DNA of 10,354 nucleotides from Pseudomonadota bacterium (lineage in GTDB: Bacteria; Myxococcota_A; Polyangia; Polyangiales; Polyangiaceae), in assembly GCA_023418705.1 (NCBI GenBank), contig JAEZYZ010000278.1, positions 1 to 10,354 on the forward strand. Reading direction: 5' to 3'. Below, in pieces: positions 1-6,849 of this stretch. The position numbers were made by a program, and so were the translations under genes. The stretch's first letter is position 1. The number at the start of each line of letters is the position of its first letter. Below the pieces are notes generated by a model. That model was not told where the DNA came from. It did not search any database and saw only the letters and a list, made by a program, of their open reading frames with translations.

Positions 1-1007
1 GCGCTCCGAGGCGGAGGCACGGCGCTCGGCGGCGGGACCGCGGCGCTGCTCGATCCGGTCGAGCCTTGCGCCAACGGCGGGCGCGAGGCGCGCGACGGCT
101 GCCCAACCTCGAGCGATAGCTGCGTGAGCGCGTCCGCCACCTCCGAAGCGGGTCCCAAGCGCCCGCTGGGCTCGGCCGCCAGCAGGCCCAACACGAGCTG
201 TTCGAGCGCCTCCGGCACCGACCCGACGCCAGGGTGGCTCGAGAGCGGCGGGGGCTTGGACGTCAATTGCTTGGACAGCAGCTCGATGTCCGACGTGGAC
301 GCAAACGGACGCTTCGCCGTGACGAGCTCGTAGATGACGACGCCGAGGGCGTACAGGTCGGTCCTGTCGCTCACCTGCTGCCCAAGGGACTGCTCCGGCG
401 CCATGTATCCCGGGGTCCCCAGGACCGTCCCGATGCGCGTCGCCGGCGCCGCCGATCCGCCGCCCACCGGCTCGCTGTCGAGCGCCGGGATCTTCGCGAT
501 GCCGAAGTCCAGCAGCTTGACGAAGTCCGGGTGGCCATGCCGCTGCACCACCAGCAGGTTCTCCGGCTTCAAATTGCGGTGCACGATGCCGCAGGCGTGC
601 ACGCTGACCAGCGCCGAAGCGATCTGGTGGGCGATGTGCACGACCCGCTGGAGCGCCACCGGTCCCTGCCCGATCTCCTCACGCAGCGACGTCCCTTCGA
701 CGTGTTCGAGGGCCAGGTAAGCGGCTCCCTGCTCGGTCCTGCCGTAGTCCGTCGCCCGAGCGACGTTGGGGTGCTCGATCTTGGCGGTGGCCATCGCCTC
801 GCGTTCGAACCGCGCCTCGACCTCTGGCAGGTGGCGCGAGCCACCTTGCAGGTACTTGAGCAGCAGCTTGTTCTTCATCGCCACGTGCTCGGCCAGGAAC
901 AAGCAGCCGGTACTGCTCACCTCGAGCAGATCGACCAGGCGATAACGCTCGGCGACGACGCTGCCCAGCAGCCTTCGCTCGTCACGCTCTTCGCTCACCG
1001 GACTCAT
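1..1007 (-). CDS. Hanks-type Ser/Thr protein kinase fold, probable pseudokinase (C-terminus beyond window)
   Basis: The 335 residues visible contain a kinase domain at about residues 22-285 followed by a Ser/Pro-rich, probably disordered segment that continues past the window edge. Recognisable motifs are the subdomain II Lys (LLLK, K51), the HRxLKPEN catalytic loop, DFG (D167) and the activation-segment end GYMAPEQ. Two hallmark elements are altered. The HRD catalytic Asp is Asn (HRNLKPEN, N145, codon at 573-575), and the glycine loop, normally GEGGMG in this bacterial family, reads EVSSTG, so only its last Gly survives. From family knowledge, loss of the HRD Asp strongly reduces or abolishes phosphotransfer, so I infer a pseudokinase or a very weak kinase acting as a scaffold or allosteric regulator. 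The ATG has no Shine-Dalgarno sequence before it. It follows the ABC exporter gene by 96 bp on the same strand. The rest of the protein (membrane helix, sensor) cannot be seen. Confidence 0.9.
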   Translation of the reverse strand, partial: MSPVSEERDERRLLGSVVAERYRLVDLLEVSSTGCLFLAEHVAMKNKLLLKYLQGGSRHLPEVEARFEREAMATAKIEHPNVARATDYGRTEQGAAYLALEHVEGTSLREEIGQGPVALQRVVHIAHQIASALVSVHACGIVHRNLKPENLLVVQRHGHPDFVKLLDFGIAKIPALDSEPVGGGSAAPATRIGTVLGTPGYMAPEQSLGQQVSDRTDLYALGVVIYELVTAKRPFASTSDIELLSKQLTSKPPPLSSHPGVGSVPEALEQLVLGLLAAEPSGRLGPASEVADALTQLSLEVGQPSRASRPPLAQGSTGSSSAAVPPPSAVPPPRS

Positions 1008-1015
1008 GGGGCCGA

Positions 1016-1021
1016 ATTGTA
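1016..1021 (-). promoter_or_regulatory. Possible -10 element (TACAAT) directly upstream of the kinase gene
   Basis: Reading the minus strand, TACAAT lies 8 nt before the kinase ATG, inside an otherwise GC-rich 96-bp gap. Spacing would put the transcription start at or next to the ATG, which fits the lack of a ribosome binding site and suggests leaderless translation. No convincing -35 box is seen at 17 bp, so this is a weak call. Confidence 0.25.
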
Positions 1022-1103
1022 TGCCCGGTTTCCGCCGAGCTCACCGACAACTCGACGCCCCGGGACGGCGCCGTCTGGCGATGCGACGCCTACATCGAGG
1101 CGC

Positions 1104-2909
1104 TCACGCCGCCAAGGGCGCCAAAAGCCCCTGGGTTTGCCGCCGGACCAGGGAAGCGTAGTAGCCCCCTGCCCGCATCAGCTCCTCGTGCCGTCCAGCC
1201 TCCTCGATGCGTCCATTTCGCAGCACCAGGATGCGGTCTGCGTGGACCACCGTCGACAGCCGATGCGCGATCACGAAGGTGGTCCGACCTCGCACCAAGT
1301 GCTCGAGGGCCTGCTGGACGAGATCTTCGGATTCGGCGTCGAGCGCGCTCGTGGCCTCGTCCAAGATCAAGATCGGCGGGTTCTTCAACAGAGCGCGCGC
1401 GATCGCGATGCGCTGGCGCTCCCCCCCGGACAGCCGGCTGCCTTTTTCTCCGACCGGCGTGTCGTAGCCGAGCGGGAGCCGCTCGATGAAGTCGTGAGCG
1501 TTGGCCGCCTTCGCTGCGGCGATCATGTCGGCTCGCGTCGCGCGCGGGCGCCCGTAGCAAATGTTGGCGGCGACGGTGTCGTCGAAGAGCACGGCATCCT
1601 GCAGCACCACGCCGATCTGTCGGCGCACCGAGCGCTGCTTCAGCTCCCGCAGATCCCAGCCATCGAAGCGGATGCTGCCGCTCGAGGGGTCGTAGAACCG
1701 CTGCAACAGTGCCATCAACGTGCTCTTGCCAGCGCCGCTCGGACCCACGAGCGCGATCCGCTGCCCCGGCTGCACCCGCAGGTTCACGGCGTCGATCACC
1801 GGCCGACCACCGGTCTGGTAGTCGAAGCTGACGTTCGAAAACTCCACTTCACCGCGCAACGCTCCGGGCTCATGTGCGTCGGGCGCGTCTCCCAGGTTGT
1901 CATGGGCGTCGAGGATCGAGAACACCTCCTGCAGCGCCACCGACCCCTTCCGGAGCGTGCTGTAGATGCTCGTCAGTCCCTGAACCGGTCCGAACAGGCT
2001 GGTCAGGTATCCCAGGAATGCCACCAGCGTTCCGAGCGTGGCTTGCCCCGCGAGCACCAGCCCTCCCCCCACGGCGATGGCGCTGATGCGAGCGGCGGCG
2101 ACCACCAGCCCTTGCACGGCCAAGACGCGCGAGTCCCGACCCACCCCGCGCACGACGATCGAGTTGGTCCGCTTCACGTCCACCATGAAGCGCCGCTTCT
2201 CCTCGTCCTCCATCGAGAAGCTGCGGACGGTGACGATCCCGGACAGCACCTCGTTGAAGCGCCCGTAGATCTTGGCCCACCGGTCCAGCAGCGTCCGTTC
2301 ACGATCGGTTTGTTCCTTGGCCACCAGGGCGGCGATCACACCCGGCAGCGGCGCGAACGCCAGCACCAAGAGCGCGAGCCGCCACTCCAGGTCGATCATG
2401 ATGACCAGCGCGATCGCCAGATAGACGAGGGCGGGCAGCACGTTGAACGCGAGCTCGGTGATGGCGCCCAAGAATCCTTGGATCCCGCGATCGAGGCGCG
2501 TCATCAACGCGCCGACTCCTTGCTGTCGATGAAAGCCGACCGGCAGCGTGTGCACGCGCTCGACGGTCGCGTCGAGCAAATCCGTGTGGACGGCGAGGCG
2601 TGCGCGCCAGGTGAGCCAGTTGGTCAGGCCGGTGAGCGCTTCACGGACGAGGGTGAGTCCGATCAAGAGCCCGATGCCGACCAACAGCCGGCGGCCGCCA
2701 CCTCCGTTGCCCAGACCATCGACGATCCGCTTCATCACGAGCGGCTCGAGCGCGCTGGCGACAGCGGCCGCCAGGGTCATCACCAGGATGAACGCCACCG
2801 ACCGCCGGTGGGGGCGGAGGTAGCGAAGGGCTCGCCGCAAGGGCGCCGCCGAAGTCGCGGGGTCGGGCACGGGAATTCTCGCTAGAGCGACGAACGGTTT
2901 GCGGAACAA
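1104..2909 (-). CDS. ABC exporter half-transporter (MsbA/LmrA-type, fused membrane and ATPase domains)
   Basis: This 601-residue protein has the usual length and order of a type IV (formerly type I) ABC exporter. A six-helix membrane domain spans about residues 35-320 and a nucleotide-binding domain about 353-590. All ATPase motifs are intact: Walker A GPSGAGKST (389-397), Q-loop Gln437, signature LSGGERQR (493-500), Walker B ILILDE (513-518) and the switch His549 in VIAHRLST. It should work as a homodimer, or a heterodimer with a partner not seen here, exporting lipid, peptide or drug across the inner membrane; the substrate cannot be told from sequence. The start is uncertain. The longest frame begins with TTG at 2909 without a clear ribosome binding site and inside a dyad. 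A GTG at 2870 (residue 14) has GAGAA five bases upstream and is a good alternative. The kinase-like gene follows in the same direction. Confidence 0.95.
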   Translation of the reverse strand: MFRKPFVALARIPVPDPATSAAPLRRALRYLRPHRRSVAFILVMTLAAAVASALEPLVMKRIVDGLGNGGGGRRLLVGIGLLIGLTLVREALTGLTNWLTWRARLAVHTDLLDATVERVHTLPVGFHRQQGVGALMTRLDRGIQGFLGAITELAFNVLPALVYLAIALVIMIDLEWRLALLVLAFAPLPGVIAALVAKEQTDRERTLLDRWAKIYGRFNEVLSGIVTVRSFSMEDEEKRRFMVDVKRTNSIVVRGVGRDSRVLAVQGLVVAAARISAIAVGGGLVLAGQATLGTLVAFLGYLTSLFGPVQGLTSIYSTLRKGSVALQEVFSILDAHDNLGDAPDAHEPGALRGEVEFSNVSFDYQTGGRPVIDAVNLRVQPGQRIALVGPSGAGKSTLMALLQRFYDPSSGSIRFDGWDLRELKQRSVRRQIGVVLQDAVLFDDTVAANICYGRPRATRADMIAAAKAANAHDFIERLPLGYDTPVGEKGSRLSGGERQRIAIARALLKNPPILILDEATSALDAESEDLVQQALEHLVRGRTTFVIAHRLSTVVHADRILVLRNGRIEEAGRHEELMRAGGYYASLVRRQTQGLLAPLAA

Positions 2910-2920
2910 GCCGTTTGTCG
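2888..2920. promoter_or_regulatory. Inverted repeat overlapping the annotated TTG start of the ABC exporter
   Basis: The arms CGACGAACGG (2888-2897) and CCGTTTGTCG (2911-2920) are complementary at 9 of 10 positions around a 13-base centre that contains the TTG. If translation really starts at GTG 2870, this dyad lies in the 5' leader and could be an operator or an mRNA hairpin. Function is inferred from position only. Confidence 0.35.
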
Positions 2921-2936
2921 CGGAAAATGAGGCCCT

Positions 2937-3052
2937 CTAGAGCACCGAGCCGTGAGCAGACGCGAGGGTTTCCCGAAGCATCGGGGCCCTCACCCGGATG
3001 GGGGCCCCGATGCTTCGGGATCTCCGCGCTGGCAAACGGATCGGTGCTCTAG
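2937..3052. repeat. 116-bp near-palindromic element, MITE- or REP-like
   Basis: The element has perfect 12-bp terminal inverted repeats (CTAGAGCACCGA at 2937-2948, complement at 3041-3052), diverged middle arms, and a perfect 19-bp inner stem (2971-2989 with 3002-3020) around a 12-base loop. The outer ends CTAG may be a 4-bp target duplication flanking an AGCACCGA terminus. It encodes no protein. It sits between the 3' end of the EAL gene and the 5' end of the exporter gene, so the transcript could fold into a strong hairpin and stop or protect upstream mRNA, although no T-run follows. It may be a non-autonomous mobile element or a genome-wide palindromic repeat; the copy number elsewhere is unknown. 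Confidence 0.65.
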
Positions 3053-3204
3053 GAAGGAGCTGGCGTGGCTCGAGCTCTTCGATTGAGCGGCAAACCCCCG
3101 CGCGCTTACGGCGATTCCCGAGAAGCGCGGCGCTCCCGGACGATTTCCCGGCCCCTCGCGGCGAGGATTCCTTCAGGCGCAGGCCGGATGCCCGCTCGAC
3201 CCGC

Positions 3205-4581
3205 TCACGGCGTCTGCGACCAGCTCGATCGATGGCCGCACAGCTCGAAGGCCTCACTGCCGCGCGACAGGTCGACGCAGATGACGCGGATGCCGTGTTT
3301 GAGCGGCACGGCGAACGACAGCGTGACGCACGAGCGCCCGTCGAACACCGACAGGTACGGGCGCGACAGCTGCAAGGTCATCGGCTGCATCAGCGCGTCG
3401 CGGAAATGGCAGCGGCGGAGCCAGCTCGCTCCAGCCGTTTCCGCGCACGGCGCGTACCGAACGTCCCGAGCGGACGGCCCGCTGGCCATCGCACAGTTTC
3501 CCACCTGCACGCCGTTCGCGTCGAGCAAGTAGCAACGCGCCACGCCAGGGGAGGACAACAGGTCGGCGCAGGCGCGCTCGACCGGGGCCCCTTGCTGCAG
3601 CGCGAGCGCGACCTGCTCGAGCTTGGAGGAGTAGCGAGACAAAAGGGCACGCTCCTGGAAGGTGCGGCGCGCCGACTGACCACGAAAACGATCGAAGAGC
3701 CGCTGAACGCGCTCCACCCGCTCGGGCGGATCGGCGTCGATGCGCGCGCAGGGCTCCGCGAAGTAGAACCCTTGAACGAAGTCCGCGTCCCCGTCCATGG
3801 CGAGCATCGCCTGTTCCTCGCTCTCGATCCCTTCGAGCACGGCCAGACACTCGGCTTCGTGGATCAACGCGATGATGCTCGCGAGCATTCGGCGCACCTT
3901 GCGGCTCTCCATCGCGCGCGCGATCATGGCGCGGTCGAGCTTCACGATGTCGGGAGCGATGCGCCAGATGCGTTCGAAGTTCGAATGCCCCGCACCGAAG
4001 TCGTCGATCGCCACCAGGCAGCCGAGCTCGCGCAGCTTGGCGACGGCGTCGGTCAACCGCCCTTCTTCCTGCGCCTCGGCTTCGACGATCTCCACGACGA
4101 CGCGCTCGGGGGGCAAGGCGCCCTGATCTCGCTTGAAGCCGAGCAAGGCATCGGGGTGCTCGGTGAGCTCGAGCGCGAGCGCCGGGCTCATGTTGCAAAA
4201 CAGCCAGCCCGTGGCAGGCGCGCGGAGCTCGAAGTTCTTCAAGTGCAGCGCCCGGCAGATGCCGTCGAGCTCTGCCAGCTCGTTGTGCCCCTCCGCACGT
4301 TGCAGAGCGCCAAGGGGCGCCACCGGTCGCCCTTGATCATCGTGAGCCCTGAGCAGCGCCTCGTGCCCAACCGTTCGCTGATGGGCCAGGCTGATGATGG
4401 GCTGGAAGACGGTGCCGAGCACCAGGCCGCGATAGGCGGCGGTGGCGGTCGCGCCAGCGATCCGCAGGTGTCGCTCGCGCGAGCTTCGCACGTACGGGCC
4501 GGCGACACACTTGGCGACCGGAACGACCGCAGATGCGAAGCCTTCTTCGGGCTCTGGATCGGAGAACGTGGGATCTTGCAT
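3205..4581 (-). CDS. EAL-domain c-di-GMP phosphodiesterase with C-terminal YkuI_C-like sensor region
   Basis: Residues about 50-285 form an EAL domain that hydrolyses cyclic di-GMP to pGpG. The key metal- and substrate-binding residues are visible: E74 in the EAL motif, N130, E164 in VVVEIVE, D193 and D194 in IDDFGAG, K214 in VKLD, E250 in EGIE and Q270 in QGFYF. The enzyme is therefore predicted active. A helical linker (about 288-340) leads to a C-terminal alpha/beta region (about 340-445) with patterns such as CYLLDANGVQVG and CVTLSFAVPL, resembling the EAL-associated signalling (YkuI_C) domain, which has a PAS/Cache-like fold. That assignment is by pattern memory and less sure. There is no signal peptide or membrane helix, so the protein is cytoplasmic. 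The N-terminal 45 residues are not assigned. The ATG at 4581 has no strong ribosome binding site. Two PilZ proteins in the same window are plausible readers of the same messenger. Confidence 0.93.
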   Translation of the reverse strand: MQDPTFSDPEPEEGFASAVVPVAKCVAGPYVRSSRERHLRIAGATATAAYRGLVLGTVFQPIISLAHQRTVGHEALLRAHDDQGRPVAPLGALQRAEGHNELAELDGICRALHLKNFELRAPATGWLFCNMSPALALELTEHPDALLGFKRDQGALPPERVVVEIVEAEAQEEGRLTDAVAKLRELGCLVAIDDFGAGHSNFERIWRIAPDIVKLDRAMIARAMESRKVRRMLASIIALIHEAECLAVLEGIESEEQAMLAMDGDADFVQGFYFAEPCARIDADPPERVERVQRLFDRFRGQSARRTFQERALLSRYSSKLEQVALALQQGAPVERACADLLSSPGVARCYLLDANGVQVGNCAMASGPSARDVRYAPCAETAGASWLRRCHFRDALMQPMTLQLSRPYLSVFDGRSCVTLSFAVPLKHGIRVICVDLSRGSEAFELCGHRSSWSQTP

Positions 4582-4602
4582 CGATGCTACCAGCAGGGCT
4601 GC

Positions 4603-4630
4603 GGGCTACCTTCGACCTTGAGGGTAGCCC
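4603..4630. promoter_or_regulatory. Inverted repeat GGGCTACC/GGTAGCCC upstream of the EAL gene
   Basis: Perfect 8-bp arms (4603-4610 and 4623-4630) flank a 12-base centre, 21 bp before the EAL start codon. The position suits an operator or a leader hairpin covering the translation start region. No regulator can be named. The rest of the 211-bp gap up to 4792 shows no gene; it also contains a short GCAAG/CTTGC hairpin near 4657. Confidence 0.4.
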
Positions 4631-4773
4631 AGTCTGATGGCGGCAGGGTTTCGGGCAAGCGAAACTTGCGTGGAGCCCCTGATGAGCATCAAGCGCCGTC
4701 GCCGTCGACGAATTTGAAACGCTTGTTCAGTATCGATCGCGATCACCCGACCGTATGAGCCTCCGTCACACGG

Positions 4774-4791
4774 CCGGGGACAACCGCCCGG
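4774..4791 (-). terminator. Possible weak terminator hairpin after the P460-like lipoprotein gene
   Basis: CCGGG and CCCGG arms with an 8-base loop begin two bases after the stop codon of the gene at 4793-5467. There is no T-run, so factor-independent termination is doubtful. Confidence 0.25.
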
Positions 4792-4792
4792 G

Positions 4793-5467
4793 TCAGTTCG
4801 GCGGCGGCGTGAAGACCACACCGCCATGGCAGAATCCGCACCCTACGGCGCTGGCGATGCCGTAGACCGGCTCGTCCTCCTCGACCGTGCCGGTTTCGGT
4901 GCCGCAGCGGCCCTGGGGCCCCCAGCAGTAGTAGGCCCAGTCCGTGAAGCCACCGTCCTGCTTGTACATGGCAGCGATACCCACCAGGGTATCGGCGTCG
5001 TCATAGAACTCCTTCACCGCCATGCTGCCCGTGGTGTGGGGGATCCGCTCCGTGAGCTCTCCGTTGCCAGCGGCGATCGATTGCACGACCGTATCATTCA
5101 AGTACACGCGCACCCGCCCATGGGGGGAGGTCGCATCCGATGCGTCGCGCGGCGCGGCGGTCTCCGGCGTCCAGGGCCCGGTTTTGTACTGCTCCGCGGT
5201 CAGGTAGGCCGCGATGCTCTGCTGGGAACCGTCCGCGGGCCCGTCGACGAGCCCTCCACCCGTCCCGCCGCTCGCGTCGCCGCCACTGCCTGACGCGCCG
5301 CCGGTCGCGCCGCCGCCGCTACCCGAGCTGCCGCCCGTCGAGCCGCCGCTGCCGCCGGTCGCGGAGCTACCGCCGGTGTTCGAAGGCTCGGAGTCGTCGC
5401 TGCCGCAGCCAGCCGCCGCCGCGCAAGAGATACCAAAAACCAACGTGATGAACCCGCGTCTGAACAT
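4793..5467 (-). CDS. Cytochrome P460-like lipoprotein with CXXCH haem motif
   Basis: The frame is open to 5596, but the ATG at 5467 places a lipoprotein signal peptide at the N-terminus: MFRR, a hydrophobic stretch, then lipobox AAGC with the acylated Cys at residue 21. A Gly/Ser/Thr-rich linker (about 32-72) of the sort common in myxobacterial lipoproteins follows. The globular part (about 83-224) has the look of the cytochrome P460 / cytochrome c'-beta family: HGRVRVYLND, GSMAVKEFYDD, LVGIAAMYK, DWAYYCW, and near the C-terminus CGFCH (C210, C213, H214) for covalent haem c attachment. Characterised P460 enzymes oxidise hydroxylamine or bind NO, with a Lys-haem cross-link; K152 is a candidate but unproven. 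Cys181 and Cys188 might form a disulfide. Location should be the periplasmic side of the outer or inner membrane. It lies 125 bp after the PLP enzyme gene; that gap has no clear promoter or ribosome binding site. Confidence 0.85.
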   Translation of the reverse strand: MFRRGFITLVFGISCAAAAGCGSDDSEPSNTGGSSATGGSGGSTGGSSGSGGGATGGASGSGGDASGGTGGGLVDGPADGSQQSIAAYLTAEQYKTGPWTPETAAPRDASDATSPHGRVRVYLNDTVVQSIAAGNGELTERIPHTTGSMAVKEFYDDADTLVGIAAMYKQDGGFTDWAYYCWGPQGRCGTETGTVEEDEPVYGIASAVGCGFCHGGVVFTPPPN

Positions 5468-5592
5468 ATCGGGGGCCAACGTTAGCCGGGTTCGCGATTT
5501 CCCGCTACTGTGTTTCACCGGCGCGACAAAGTTCTGCCAAGCCGAGCGTTCGGACATCCCGTTGGCGTTTGCCGGCGCGCCTCGCTGCGCGT

Positions 5593-6849
5593 TCAAAGGG
5601 CGTCGAGCGCGGCGGTCAGGTCGGAGAGCAGGTCGCGAAAGTCTTCGACGCCGATCGAGACCCGCACCAGCGCATCGCTCACGTTGAAGCGCTCCCGTTC
5701 CTCGTCCGACATCTCCGAGTGCGTCGTGCTGGCGGGGTGACAGGCCAAGCTCTCCACGCCGCCGAGGCTCACCGCGTTGCGAGCGATCCTCAGGCGCCGC
5801 AGAAAGTCGAAGGCGGCCCGCTTGCCCCCGACCAACTCGAACGCAAAGACGGCCCCGGGGAACCGCACCTGCGCGTCGCGAATGCGCACCTGCTCCGGAT
5901 CATCGAACAGGGTTGGATAGTACATGCGACGGATCGCCGAGTGGCCGGCGATCGCCTCGGCGATCCGCTGCGCGTTCTTGCTCTGCCGGTTCATCCTGAG
6001 CTCCACGGTCGGCAGTCGAGAGTCGAGCATCCAACACTCGTCCGGCTGCAGGATGTTGCCGAGGATCGCTCGCGTGCCGCGCAGCTCGGTGATGAGCTCC
6101 TGGTCGGCGGCGAGCACCACCCCCCCGAGCATGTCGCTGTGGCCGGCGAGGTACTTGGTCGCCGAGTACACCACCACGTCGGCGCCCTGCGTCAGCGGGT
6201 GCTGAAACGCCGGCCCCAGGAAGGTGTTGTCCACCGCGATCATCGGCGGCTCCGGCCGCCCGCGCGCGGCGGCCACCGCCGCCGCGATGTCGCACATCTC
6301 CAGCGTGGGGTTGCAAGGGGTCTCGATGAAGACGAGCCGCAAATTCGGGGTATTGACGATGGCCGCCTGCATCGCCGCGGTGTCACCCACGGCCACCGGC
6401 ACGGCCTTCATCCCGAGCGGTTCGAGCAGCTGGTGGACCAGGTGCTGACTGCCGCCGTACAGCGGGGCCGTGTGCACGAAGCTCGATCCCGGCGGACAAA
6501 ACGTGAGAAACAGGGTCGAGATCGCGGCCATCCCGGAGTTGAAGACCGCTGCCGCCTCGGCCCCCCGCTCGAGCGGCACCAAATGGTCCTCCAAGATCTC
6601 CGCGTTGGGGTGCGACAGCCGCGAGTAGATGAGCTCGATGTTCTCCCCCTCCACCGGTCGCGATTTGCCGAGCGCGACGGCGAACGCGCGCTCGGCGGCT
6701 TCGGGGCTCGAGAACACATAGGTCGACGAGCGAAACACCGCCGGCCGCGCCGACCCGACGGAGAGCTGCGGATCATAGCCTCGAGTGAGAACAGCGGTGG
6801 GCGGCCGGACCACATAGGGCGCCGTCTTGCGCCGCGGTTTCGTCGTCAT
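5593..6849 (-). CDS. Trans-sulfuration (Cys/Met metabolism) PLP-dependent enzyme
   Basis: At 418 residues this has the length of cystathionine gamma-synthase, cystathionine gamma-lyase or methionine gamma-lyase family members. The PLP Lys is K232 in SATKYLAGHSDMLGG, with the pyridine-binding Asp in AVDNTF (D207), the phosphate-binding NSGMAAI (104-110), YGG at 131-133, YSR (75-77) and the carboxylate-binding Arg near VRVSIGVED at the C-terminus. These support a catalytically intact fold type I enzyme acting on a sulfur amino acid such as cystathionine, methionine or O-acylhomoserine. The exact reaction cannot be fixed from these motifs. The subgroup has SHPN where many relatives have NPT after the YSR motif. 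Its ATG overlaps the stop of the ExbD-like lipoprotein gene in ATGA (6846-6849), and it has no ribosome binding site of its own, so it is probably translationally coupled to that gene. Confidence 0.95.
   Translation of the reverse strand: MTTKPRRKTAPYVVRPPTAVLTRGYDPQLSVGSARPAVFRSSTYVFSSPEAAERAFAVALGKSRPVEGENIELIYSRLSHPNAEILEDHLVPLERGAEAAAVFNSGMAAISTLFLTFCPPGSSFVHTAPLYGGSQHLVHQLLEPLGMKAVPVAVGDTAAMQAAIVNTPNLRLVFIETPCNPTLEMCDIAAAVAAARGRPEPPMIAVDNTFLGPAFQHPLTQGADVVVYSATKYLAGHSDMLGGVVLAADQELITELRGTRAILGNILQPDECWMLDSRLPTVELRMNRQSKNAQRIAEAIAGHSAIRRMYYPTLFDDPEQVRIRDAQVRFPGAVFAFELVGGKRAAFDFLRRLRIARNAVSLGGVESLACHPASTTHSEMSDEERERFNVSDALVRVSIGVEDFRDLLSDLTAALDAL

Noticed and set aside
234..2885. 883-residue plus-strand open frame
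   Set aside because: It runs antisense through the kinase-like and ABC exporter genes, and its product is Arg/His/Gln/Asp-rich with no domain pattern. It is a shadow produced by high third-position GC.
2998..4758. 586-residue plus-strand open frame
   Set aside because: Antisense to the EAL gene, whose motifs are all intact; this translation has no recognisable motifs and starts inside the palindromic element.
5468..5596. N-terminal 43-residue extension of the P460-like protein
   Set aside because: The lipoprotein signal peptide starts at the ATG at 5467; an extension would bury it.
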